15,418 bases of DNA from an uncultured Oscillospiraceae bacterium (GTDB lineage: Bacteria; Bacillota; Clostridia; Oscillospirales; Oscillospiraceae): the NCBI GenBank assembly GCA_900758315.1, contig CAAERF010000274.1:1-15418 (forward strand), written 5' to 3'. Within the stretch, counting starts at the first letter, position 1. Each line of letters starts with the position of its first letter. The notes under the pieces are model-generated. The model saw only the letters and a program-made list of their open reading frames with translations, did not search any database and was not told the origin of the DNA. A program made the position numbers and the translations under genes. Positions 1 through 6,262 of this stretch are shown here, one piece after another.

Positions 1-23
1 TGTACGTCGGAAAAAACACTGCT

Positions 24-69
24 CAGCCCGACCGCGCGCCGCCAGCAAAGGCGGCGCATCGTCGGGCTG
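24..69. other. Long imperfect stem-loop
   Basis: Two nested inverted repeats form one long hairpin. The outer arms are CAGCCCGAC (24-32) and GTCGGGCTG (61-69); the inner arms are GCGCCGCC (36-43) and GGCGGCGC (50-57), with a 3x3 internal loop between them and a six-base apical loop. No T-run follows, so it is not a standard intrinsic terminator by itself. It may be the 3' structure of a transcript that enters from the left of the window, or part of an intergenic palindromic element together with the next two hairpins. Confidence 0.6.
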
Positions 70-76
70 CAATCAC

Positions 77-102
77 TCGGGGAAATGCCGGCATTTCCCC
101 GA
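77..102. repeat. Perfect 26-bp palindrome
   Basis: The arm TCGGGGAAATGCC (77-89) is followed directly by its exact reverse complement (90-102), giving a perfect palindrome with no spacer. It sits between two other stem-loops. No T-run follows. It could be a cruciform or hairpin element, a protein-binding site, or part of a REP-like intergenic element. Copy number elsewhere in the genome cannot be seen from this window. Confidence 0.7.
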
Positions 103-110
103 ATGACGAG

Positions 111-141
111 ACCGCGCCGCATGTCGGCGCGGTTTCGCTTT
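111..141 (+). terminator. Probable intrinsic terminator of an upstream transcript
   Basis: The arms ACCGCGCCG (111-119) and CGGCGCGGT (125-133) enclose a five-base loop and are followed by an interrupted T-tract (TTTCGCTTT, 133-141). This is a GC-rich hairpin with a moderate U-tail just upstream of the promoter for the first gene, so it likely ends transcription coming from the left. Confidence 0.6.
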
Positions 142-145
142 GGGG

Positions 146-175
146 TTGTATTTCCACGGGGCGTTCTGGTATAAT
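146..175 (+). promoter_or_regulatory. Extended -10 sigma-A promoter for the first operon
   Basis: A perfect -10 TATAAT (170-175) is preceded by TGG (167-169), giving an extended -10. A weaker -35 TTGTAT (146-151) lies 18 bp upstream. Transcription should begin near 182, leaving a leader of about 25 bases with the Shine-Dalgarno GGGAGG at 193-198. It probably drives the run from the site-2 protease through the rluB-like gene, since no clear terminator appears before 5217. Confidence 0.8.
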
Positions 176-206
176 AGACCGTAATTGGCGATGGGAGGCA
201 AGGCGT

Positions 207-896
207 TTGGAAGCGGTAACCACTTTTTTAGAAAATTTTGACCTGGGCCAGCTGATCGATCTGCTGATTCAGGTGATCGCGGCGCTGCTCTGCGTCAGCT
301 TTCACGAGATGGGCCATGGGTATGCCGCCTGGCTCCTGGGCGACGCCACCGCGAGACAGCGGGGCAGAGTGTCCATGAACCCGCTGCGGCACATCGATCC
401 GCTGGGCCTGCTCCTATTGGTCACGGCGGGATTCGGCTGGGCCAAGCCGGTGCCGGTGGACATGGGGCACTTCCGCCACCCCAAGCTGGGCATGGCGCTG
501 ACCGCTCTGGCGGGCCCGTTCAGCAACTTCCTGATGGGAACGGCAGCTCTGGCCATCGCCAGCGCCCTGTATCACTTCGCCCTGGCCCGGCTGCTGACCA
601 GCCTGTGGCTGTACCACGTATTCCTGCTCCTGCTCCGCATCACCATCTTGAGCGTGGGCCTGGGCATCTTCAACCTGATCCCCATCCCGCCGCTGGACGG
701 CTCCAAGGCGGTGTTCTCTCTGCTGCCGGACCGGATCTACTACACCATCCTCCGCTATGAGCGCTACCTGATGCTGGTGCTCTTCGTGCTGGTGTTCCTG
801 AACGTGCTGGACGGACCGCTGTCCGTGCTGCTCCAGGGCGGACTGCGGGGACTGTGTTATATCACTGGATTCCCGACCCAGGTGCTGGGCCTGTGA
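207..896 (+). CDS. Site-2 protease family (M50) intramembrane metalloprotease
   Basis: A 229-residue, strongly hydrophobic protein. The zinc-binding HEMGH (HExxH) is at residues 33-37 in the first membrane segment, and the second conserved motif, NLIPIPPLDG, is at 156-165, where Asp164 should be the third zinc ligand. Further membrane segments lie near 65-80, 95-122, 133-155 and 185-205. Length and the lack of a PDZ domain fit the short clostridial/YwhC-like M50 proteins rather than RseP or SpoIVFB. The family cleaves substrates within the membrane; the substrate here is unknown. The TTG start is supported by GGGAGG (193-198), eight bases upstream, and by the promoter before it. The stop codon overlaps the likely GTG start of scpA (GTGA), so the two are probably translationally coupled. 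Confidence 0.9.
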   Translation: MEAVTTFLENFDLGQLIDLLIQVIAALLCVSFHEMGHGYAAWLLGDATARQRGRVSMNPLRHIDPLGLLLLVTAGFGWAKPVPVDMGHFRHPKLGMALTALAGPFSNFLMGTAALAIASALYHFALARLLTSLWLYHVFLLLLRITILSVGLGIFNLIPIPPLDGSKAVFSLLPDRIYYTILRYERYLMLVLFVLVFLNVLDGPLSVLLQGGLRGLCYITGFPTQVLGL

Positions 897-1699
897 GCGG
901 CAGCGGGTCCGCTCCGGTCTACCATCTGGACGGGGTGGTCCACGCCCGGTCGGAGCGGGAGAGTTTTGACGGGCCGCTGGACCTGATTCTGAGGCTCCTG
1001 AGCAAGAACAAGATGGAGATCGAGGAGATTCAGATCTCCCTGATTCTGGACCAGTATCTGGCGTGGATGAACCAGCGCCAGGAGCTGGACCTGGAGGTGG
1101 CCAGCGAGTTTGTGACTATGGCAGCCCACCTGGTCTACATCAAGACCCGCATGCTCCTCTCCCTGCCGGACGAGGAGCCGGTGAGCGAGATGGAGGAGCT
1201 GATCGCCTCTCTGGAGGAGCGGCGGCGCAGTGAGAACTACGGAAAGATCCGCCAGGTGACGCCGCTGCTGGAGCAGCGGTACGCGGTGGGGAAGGACTAC
1301 ATCGCGAAGGCGCCGGAGCCGCTCCGAAAGGCGGAGCCGGGGCTGTACCGGCATCGGCCCGCGGACCTGTCCCGGGCCATGCGGAAGCTCCTGGGCCGGC
1401 GGCAGGCAAAGACACCGCCTGCGGTGACCGCCTTTGAGGGGATCGTCCGCCGGGAGCCCTATCCGGTCACCCAAAAAGTGCGGGAGATTCTGACCGGCCT
1501 GCTCCGGGCAGGCGTGACCCCGTTCCGTGCCCTGTTCCGCCGGTGCGGGAGCCGGTCCGAGATCGTGGCCACCTTTCTGGCCGTGCTGGAGCTGTGCCGC
1601 CAGCGGCGGATCTATCTGGCCGGCGGCGAGGCGGACTGCACGGTGACCCGGACCGAGACCTGCGCCCAGGAGGCACCGGAGGGCTCGGAGTTCGGGTGA
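893..1699 (+). CDS. scpA: Segregation and condensation protein A (kleisin)
   Basis: A 268-residue ScpA. It is the kleisin subunit that bridges the SMC heads and binds ScpB in the SMC-ScpAB complex, which compacts and helps segregate the chromosome. The family signature FDGPLDL is at residues 25-31, followed by the acidic helical stretch (MEIEEIQISLILDQYL) and the KTRMLLSLP region typical of the SMC-neck-binding N-terminal domain. A winged-helix-like C-terminal segment lies near 190-255. I chose GTG at 893 because it overlaps the previous stop in a 4-bp GTGA and leaves a normal family N-terminus. An in-frame GTG at 854 would add 13 residues encoded inside the protease gene. scpB follows after 29 bp. 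Confidence 0.93.
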   Translation: MSGSGSAPVYHLDGVVHARSERESFDGPLDLILRLLSKNKMEIEEIQISLILDQYLAWMNQRQELDLEVASEFVTMAAHLVYIKTRMLLSLPDEEPVSEMEELIASLEERRRSENYGKIRQVTPLLEQRYAVGKDYIAKAPEPLRKAEPGLYRHRPADLSRAMRKLLGRRQAKTPPAVTAFEGIVRREPYPVTQKVREILTGLLRAGVTPFRALFRRCGSRSEIVATFLAVLELCRQRRIYLAGGEADCTVTRTETCAQEAPEGSEFG

Positions 1700-1728
1700 G
1701 AGGCCGGAAAGAATGGTGAAATGTGGAA

Positions 1729-2313
1729 ATGAAGGACATAGAATCCGCCGTAGAGGGTATCCTATTTGCAGCGGGCGAGCCGGTGGAGGCACAGCGGCTG
1801 TGCGCGGTGCTGGAGCTGGACCGGGAAACGGTGGACGCCGTGGTCCGGGCGCTGGCGGACCGCTACGCCTATGAGCGGCGGGGGATGCGCATCCTCACCC
1901 TGGAGGACCGCTACCAGATGTGCTCGGCGCCGGAGCACGCGGAGATCATCCGCCGGGCGCTGGAGACCCGGAAGCCGCCTCAGCTCAGCCAGCCGGCTCT
2001 GGAGGCTCTGGCGGTGATCGCCTACTTCCAGCCGGCCACCCGGGCCTTCGTGGAGCAGATTCGGGGCGTGGACTCCGCCTATACGGTGAAGCTGCTGGCG
2101 GAGCGCGGCCTGATCGAGGAGGCGGGACGGCTGGCGGCGCCGGGAAGGCCGGTGCTGTTCCGGACTACCACGCTGTTTCTGCGCTGCTTCGGGCTGTCCA
2201 GCCTGGAGGATCTGCCGCCTCTGCCGGACAGCGGTGAGGACGGGCAGCTGTCCCTGGAGCTGGAACAGGCGGTGGCGCAGCTGCGGCGGGAACAGGAGAG
2301 TGCGGAGGCTTGA
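1729..2313 (+). CDS. scpB: Segregation and condensation protein B
   Basis: A 194-residue ScpB, the dimeric winged-helix (KITE) partner of ScpA in the SMC condensin. The characteristic opening, IESAVEGILFAAGEPV, is followed by a first winged helix (about residues 1-85) and a second one containing LSQPALEALAVIAYFQP (about 85-165), with an acidic, Glu-rich tail. Length is normal for the family. Two starts are possible: GTG at 1723 and ATG at 1729. The GGTGA at 1715-1719 is nine bases from the ATG but only three from the GTG, so I prefer the ATG. The next gene begins one base after this stop codon. Confidence 0.93.
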   Translation: MKDIESAVEGILFAAGEPVEAQRLCAVLELDRETVDAVVRALADRYAYERRGMRILTLEDRYQMCSAPEHAEIIRRALETRKPPQLSQPALEALAVIAYFQPATRAFVEQIRGVDSAYTVKLLAERGLIEEAGRLAAPGRPVLFRTTTLFLRCFGLSSLEDLPPLPDSGEDGQLSLELEQAVAQLRREQESAEA

Positions 2314-2314
2314 G

Positions 2315-2962
2315 GTGAAAGTTGCGCTGATTGTATTGGGCTGCCTGCTGGCGCTGGTCGCCCTCCTGCTGTCTGTGCGGGTGGGCGTGCTGGTGGTGTA
2401 CGGAGCGGAGGGCCTGCGGGTGCAGGTCCGGGCGGGATGGTTCCGCTTTACCGTGGTCCCGGCCCCGAAAAAACAACCGAAAAAATCGTCCAAACCGAAG
2501 AAGCAAAAGAAGCAGAAGAAGAGCGCCGGTCCATCTGAGAAAAAGGACGCCGGGGGATCGCTGCCAAAGCAGGGCGGATCCCTCTCCGGTCTGCTCTCGC
2601 TGTTGCCCGCGGTCCTGGAGGCCCTGGGCGGACTGTGCCGGCGCATCCGGATTGAGCAGCTGCAGGTGCACTACACCATCGCAGGTCAGCCCGATCCCGC
2701 CAGAGCGGCCCTGCAATACGGCGCCCTGTCTCTGGGCGGCGACGCGGTGTGCCTGCTGCTGGAGCAGCACCTGGAGGTCCGGGACCGGGATGTCTCCGGA
2801 GCGGTGGATTTTACATCGGAATCCTCCGCAGTAGCCCTCTCGGCGGCCTGTTCCCTGCGGGTGGGACAGGCTCTGGCAGTGGCGCTGCGGCTGTTCCGGC
2901 GCTATTGGACGTGGAAAAAGAGGCGGGATTCCGCTGTGCAGGAGGAAAATACCTATGGATAA
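2315..2962 (+). CDS. DUF2953 family membrane-anchored protein with Lys-rich linker
   Basis: A 215-residue protein of unknown function. An N-terminal hydrophobic helix (about residues 3-30) is followed by a short beta-like segment, then a strongly basic low-complexity stretch near 52-78 (runs of Lys, Gln, Ser, Pro), and a C-terminal domain with the DUF2953-like pattern YTIAGQPDPARAALQYG followed by a DFTSESSAVALSAACSLRVG-like strand. The start is the GTG at 2315, one base after the scpB stop, with GGAGG at 2304-2308 six bases upstream. It overlaps ytfJ by 8 bp. From family knowledge, DUF2953 genes often neighbour ytfJ in Clostridia, suggesting a sporulation or envelope role, but this is context only. 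Confidence 0.75.
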   Translation: MKVALIVLGCLLALVALLLSVRVGVLVVYGAEGLRVQVRAGWFRFTVVPAPKKQPKKSSKPKKQKKQKKSAGPSEKKDAGGSLPKQGGSLSGLLSLLPAVLEALGGLCRRIRIEQLQVHYTIAGQPDPARAALQYGALSLGGDAVCLLLEQHLEVRDRDVSGAVDFTSESSAVALSAACSLRVGQALAVALRLFRRYWTWKKRRDSAVQEENTYG

Positions 2963-3410
2963 AATGGAGCAAAAGCATCCGGTCGGGGAAGTCGTGGAAC
3001 TGACCATGGACAAGCTGCGGGAGATGATCGACGTCAACACGGTGGTGGGGGACCCCATCCACACGCCCGAGGGCGTGACGGTGATCCCGGTCTCCAAGGT
3101 CAGCATGGGGCTGGTCTCCGGAGGCAGTGACTTTTCCACCAAGAATCAGCCGCCCACCGCGGGAAATGCCTACGGCGGCGCCAGCAGTGCCGGCATCAAC
3201 ATCATGCCGCTGGCCTTCCTGATCATCAAGGGCGACAATGTGCGGCTGCTGCCGGTGGAGAGCTCCTCCAGCGGTCCTCTGGACAAGGCACTGGACCTGT
3301 TGCCCGAGCTGATGACGAAGATTTCCGCCATGATCGACCAGAAGAAGGCCGAAAAAGCGGAGAAAAAAGCGGCGGAGTCCGGTCAGGGCGATCCGACCAA
3401 AGAGAAATGA
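2955..3410 (+). CDS. ytfJ: GerW/YtfJ family sporulation protein
   Basis: A 151-residue protein, the usual length for the family. It has the opening EVVELTMDKLREMIDVNTVVGDPI, the core TPEGVTVIPVSKVSMGLVSGGSDF (about residues 37-60), a Gly/Ala/Ser-rich loop (68-80) and the hydrophobic INIMPLAFLIIKGDNVRLLPV near 81-101. The C-terminus is a charged Lys/Glu/Ala-rich helix. In Bacillus, GerW (YtfJ) is a spore protein needed for normal germination; here it supports a spore-forming host. The ATG has AGGAGGA (2940-2946) eight bases upstream, a very good Shine-Dalgarno. It overlaps the DUF2953 gene by 8 bp and its own TGA overlaps the next ATG. Confidence 0.88.
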   Translation: MDKMEQKHPVGEVVELTMDKLREMIDVNTVVGDPIHTPEGVTVIPVSKVSMGLVSGGSDFSTKNQPPTAGNAYGGASSAGINIMPLAFLIIKGDNVRLLPVESSSSGPLDKALDLLPELMTKISAMIDQKKAEKAEKKAAESGQGDPTKEK

Positions 3411-4483
3411 GGTTGATGGTGTTGCGTTGTAAAAGAGTTCTGTCCCTGCTGACCGCTCTGGCTCTGGCCCTGAGCGCTACGGTGTGCGCCTACGCCGCCG
3501 ATGCCCCTGCCACCTGGGCGACCTCCGTGTGCGTGATGGACGCCGACAGCGGCCGGGTGCTGTACGAGAAAAATCCCCGGGAGGAGCGGTGTATCGCCAG
3601 CATTACCAAGATTATGACCGCCATCCTGGCCATCGAGAACAACGACGATCTGGACCGGACCCTCACGGTCTCTGCCACTGCGGCGGCGGAGAATGAGAGC
3701 TCCATGTACCTGCTGGAGGGCGACAAGCTCACCCTGCGGACCGCCCTGTACGGGACCATGCTGCGCAGCGGCAATGACGCGGCGGTGGTGGTGGCCGAGG
3801 CCACGGCGGGCAGCGCGGAGAAGTTCGTGGACATGATGAACCAGAAGGCCAAGGAGCTGGGGATGACCCACACCCACTACAGCTGGCCCAACGGCCTGGT
3901 GGACGAGGACAACTACTCCTGCGCCCGGGATATGGCGGTGCTGGGCCGGTACGCCATGCAGAACGAGACCTTCGCGGAGATCGTAAAAACCTGGTACATT
4001 GAGACCGAGGACGGCTATCAGATCGAAAACCACAACAAGATGCTCAGCCGGGACAAGCGGTGCATCGGCATCAAGACCGGCTTTACCAATGCGGCGGGCC
4101 GCACGCTGGTCACCTGTTTCCAGGACCCGGACAGCGACCGCCGGGTGATCATTGTCACCCTCAACGACTCCAATGATTACAACGACCACGCCAATCTCTG
4201 TGACTGGGCCTTTGAGAACTACCAGCAGAAGACGCTGGTCAAGGCCGGCAAGACCGTCGCTACGGTCAACAACGACGGTGAGGAGATGGCGCTGGTGACC
4301 CAGGACAAGCTGACCTGGCCGGTGGCAAAGGGTGAGGATCCCCAGATCACCAGTATCCTGAAGGTCCAGAGCAACCGGGGTGCCCCCATGGAGGAGGGCA
4401 CCGTGGGGGGACGGCTGATCTTCTACTCGGACGGGAAGAAGATCGCCTCCACCAAGCTGCTGTACCAGAAGGCCGGGGCCTGA
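3407..4483 (+). CDS. D-alanyl-D-alanine carboxypeptidase (peptidase S11)
   Basis: A 358-residue secreted penicillin-binding protein that removes the terminal D-Ala from peptidoglycan pentapeptides. A signal peptide spans about residues 1-30 (cleavage near AYA-AD). All three catalytic motifs are present: SITK with nucleophile Ser65 and Lys68, SGN at 121-123 and KTG at 223-225. A beta-rich C-terminal domain occupies about 255-345. I see no convincing amphipathic C-terminal membrane anchor. Its place between ytfJ and rluB matches where Bacillus carries dacB, so a role in spore cortex is possible, but it could equally be a vegetative DacA/DacF-type enzyme. The start is uncertain: ATG 3407 overlaps the previous stop (ATGA), while ATG 3416 or TTG 3422 are alternatives downstream of GAGGT (3409-3413). 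Confidence 0.92.
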   Translation: MRLMVLRCKRVLSLLTALALALSATVCAYAADAPATWATSVCVMDADSGRVLYEKNPREERCIASITKIMTAILAIENNDDLDRTLTVSATAAAENESSMYLLEGDKLTLRTALYGTMLRSGNDAAVVVAEATAGSAEKFVDMMNQKAKELGMTHTHYSWPNGLVDEDNYSCARDMAVLGRYAMQNETFAEIVKTWYIETEDGYQIENHNKMLSRDKRCIGIKTGFTNAAGRTLVTCFQDPDSDRRVIIVTLNDSNDYNDHANLCDWAFENYQQKTLVKAGKTVATVNNDGEEMALVTQDKLTWPVAKGEDPQITSILKVQSNRGAPMEEGTVGGRLIFYSDGKKIASTKLLYQKAGA

Positions 4484-4503
4484 TCCGGCGGACGAGGAGG
4501 ACG

Positions 4504-5217
4504 GTGGCTTTGGAAGAGCGGCTGCAGAAAATCCTGTCCGAATACGGCCTGTGCTCCCGCCGGGAGGCGGAGCGGATGATGGCGGCGGGCCGGGGCCAGG
4601 TCAACGGCGTACCCGCCGTACTGGGCCAGCGGGCGGATCCCGACCGGGATGAGATCCGGGTGGACGGCCGTCTGCTGAAGGCGCCGCCGAAACCCTGCTA
4701 CCTGATGCTGCACAAGCCCCGGGGATACGTGACCACCCTGTCCGACGAAAAGGGCCGGCCCAGTGTGGCGGACCTGGTGGCCGGATGCGGGACCCGGGTG
4801 TATCCGGTGGGCCGGCTGGACCTGAATTCCGAAGGGCTGCTGCTGATGACCAACGACGGCGCCCTGACCCGGCGGCTGACCCATCCCAGCAGCCAGGTGG
4901 AGAAGGAATACCTGGTGCGGGTCACGGGCGATGTGGAACGGGGCGTGCCGGTGCTGCGGCGGGATATGAAAGTGGACGGGGAAGTCCTTCATGGCGCCCG
5001 GGTCCGGGTGCTCCGCCGCCAGGGCGAGAGCACGCTGCTCTCGGTGACCATCTCCGAGGGTAAAAACCGGCAGATTCGCCGGATGTGCCGCTGCGCGGGA
5101 CTATATGTTGTGCGTCTCAAGCGGATTCGCGAGGGCGGTTTGGAGCTGGGCGCGCTGCAGCCCGGGTGCTGGCGGCCGCTGACGGCGTCGGAGGTGGCCC
5201 GGCTGAAAGGGGACTAA
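4504..5217 (+). CDS. rluB: RluB/RsuA-family rRNA pseudouridine synthase
   Basis: A 237-residue enzyme that isomerises a uridine to pseudouridine in rRNA. Residues 5-60 are an S4 RNA-binding domain (ERLQKILSEYGLCSRREAERM, interaction face QVNG). The catalytic domain follows, with GRLDLNSEGLLLMTND at 103-118; Asp106 is the catalytic aspartate. The conserved C-terminal EGKNRQIRRM is at 185-194. This subfamily contains RluB, RluE, RluF and RsuA; the position after scpAB and a carboxypeptidase gene favours the RluB (23S) assignment, but the target base cannot be read from sequence alone. GAGGAGG at 4494-4500 precedes the GTG at 4504 closely; the TTG at 4510 is an alternative with better spacing. 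Confidence 0.88.
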   Translation: MALEERLQKILSEYGLCSRREAERMMAAGRGQVNGVPAVLGQRADPDRDEIRVDGRLLKAPPKPCYLMLHKPRGYVTTLSDEKGRPSVADLVAGCGTRVYPVGRLDLNSEGLLLMTNDGALTRRLTHPSSQVEKEYLVRVTGDVERGVPVLRRDMKVDGEVLHGARVRVLRRQGESTLLSVTISEGKNRQIRRMCRCAGLYVVRLKRIREGGLELGALQPGCWRPLTASEVARLKGD

Positions 5218-5219
5218 TC

Positions 5220-5265
5220 TGCAAGATTTGTTTTTCAACTTGCATTTTCTCCTTGCATTTGCTCC
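5220..5265. repeat. Inverted and tandem repeats at the rpiR promoter (possible operator)
   Basis: Two structures overlap here. TGCAAG (5220-5225) and CTTGCA (5239-5244) form an interrupted palindrome with a 13-base, T-rich centre, followed by TTTT. TTGCATTTTCTCC (5240-5252) is repeated immediately as TTGCATTTGCTCC (5253-5265), a 13-bp tandem repeat with one mismatch. The second copy contains the -35 hexamer of the rpiR promoter, so a protein bound here would block RNA polymerase. An operator for the adjacent regulator is the natural inference. The inverted repeat plus T-run could alternatively be a weak terminator for the rluB-like gene. Confidence 0.5.
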
Positions 5266-5281
5266 TTTTTGGTGCTATCAT
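5253..5281 (+). promoter_or_regulatory. Sigma-A promoter of the rpiR-type regulator gene
   Basis: The -35 TTGCAT (5253-5258) and -10 TATCAT (5276-5281) are separated by exactly 17 bp, and TGC before the -10 gives an extended -10. Transcription should start near 5288, leaving a leader of about 50 bases before the ATG at 5340. The surrounding DNA is clearly more AT-rich than the flanking coding sequence. Confidence 0.7.
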
Positions 5282-5339
5282 GTATGGGACTGTAACAGGA
5301 CTGCATCTGATCAATCCAAAAAACTTAGGAGCATCATAC

Positions 5340-6206
5340 ATGACTGATATTTTGACTTATATACAGGAGAATATGTCCACCTTTTCCAAAGGACAGAAGC
5401 TGATCGCCAACTATATCCTGCAATCCTACGACAAGGCCGCCTTTATGACGGCCAGCAAGCTGGGCAAGACGGTGAACGTCAGTGAGTCCACCGTGGTCCG
5501 CTTCGCCGCAGAGCTGGGCTTTGACGGCTACCCCAGCATGCAGAAAACCCTGCAGGAGATGATCCGCAACAAGCTCACCTCCATCCAGCGGGTGGAGGTC
5601 TCCAACGAACGGATCGGCAACCAGGACATTATGACCATGGTCATGCAGTCCGATATTGAGAAGATCCGGATGACCCTGGACGAGACCGACCGGAACAGCT
5701 TTAATGAGGCGGTCAGCGCCATCTCCAACGCCAAAAAGATCTACATTCTAGGGGTGCGCTCCGCCAGTGTGCTGGCCGATTTTATCAGCTTTTATTTCCG
5801 CTTCATGTTCGACAACATGGTCAGCGTGGACACCACCTCCATCAGCGAGGTCTTTGAGCAGATTCTCCACATCTCCTCTGACGACGTATTCATCGGACTC
5901 TCCTTCCCGCGCTACTCCAAGCGCACGGTGAAGGCCATGCAGTTCGCCAAGGACCGGGGCGCCAAGGTGATCGCCATCACCGACAGCAAGGTGTCGCCGC
6001 TGACCAAGATCGCGGATGTATCCCTGCTGGCCAAGAGTGATATGGCCTCCTTTGTGGACTCGCTGGTGGCGCCGCTGAGCCTGGTCAACGCCCTGATCGT
6101 GGCGGTGAGCCGGGAGAAATCGGTGGAGCTGGAGACGTCGCTGAATGGGCTGGAGCAGATCTGGGAAGAATATGAGGTGTACGAAAAGCAGGGACACCAC
6201 GGATGA
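5340..6206 (+). CDS. MurR/RpiR family transcriptional regulator (HTH + SIS)
   Basis: A 288-residue regulator. The N-terminal HTH_6 domain (about residues 1-77) has the recognition region TASKLGKTVNVSESTVVRF at 37-55 and the family's LGFDGYP at 59-65. A phosphosugar-binding SIS domain spans about 132-245, with KKIYILGVRSASVLADF at its start and SFPRYS at 188-193, the signature of the Firmicutes GVRSA-type subgroup. Such proteins usually sense a sugar phosphate and control sugar or amino-sugar genes, yet no such gene is adjacent. The start is ATG 5340 with AGGAG (5327-5331) eight bases upstream; an upstream in-frame ATG at 5280 lies within the promoter -10. It has its own promoter and terminator, so it is probably monocistronic and may control itself. 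Confidence 0.88.
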   Translation: MTDILTYIQENMSTFSKGQKLIANYILQSYDKAAFMTASKLGKTVNVSESTVVRFAAELGFDGYPSMQKTLQEMIRNKLTSIQRVEVSNERIGNQDIMTMVMQSDIEKIRMTLDETDRNSFNEAVSAISNAKKIYILGVRSASVLADFISFYFRFMFDNMVSVDTTSISEVFEQILHISSDDVFIGLSFPRYSKRTVKAMQFAKDRGAKVIAITDSKVSPLTKIADVSLLAKSDMASFVDSLVAPLSLVNALIVAVSREKSVELETSLNGLEQIWEEYEVYEKQGHHG

Positions 6207-6214
6207 CAAACCTG

Positions 6215-6250
6215 GCGGAGCGTGCCGAAATGGCGGCTCCGCTTTCTTTT
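6215..6250 (+). terminator. Intrinsic terminator after the regulator gene
   Basis: The arms GCGGAGC (6215-6221) and GCTCCGC (6236-6242) enclose a smaller GCC/GGC pairing and a GAAAT loop, followed by TTTCTTTT (6243-6250). It starts nine bases after the regulator's stop codon. It also argues against the early in-frame ATG at 6203 as the start of the next gene, because that reading would put the terminator inside its coding sequence. Confidence 0.75.
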
Positions 6251-6262
6251 GAGGTGGAGAGC

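Noticed and set aside
857..1792. Long open frame on the - strand opposite scpA (311 codons)
   Set aside because: It lies wholly over a convincing scpA and the scpB start, has low-complexity Arg/His/Gln/Pro-rich sequence typical of reversed GC-rich coding DNA, and no recognisable domain.
2165..3142. Long - strand open frame opposite scpB, DUF2953 and ytfJ (325 codons)
   Set aside because: It crosses three real genes, contains poly-Phe/Leu from the reversed Lys-rich linker and shows no family motif.
6203..6262. Upstream ATG at 6203 as start of the flavoprotein, with ATGA overlap to the regulator
   Set aside because: An intrinsic terminator occupies 6215-6250, and ATG 6263 has a better Shine-Dalgarno and a normal distance to the GGGAAG motif.
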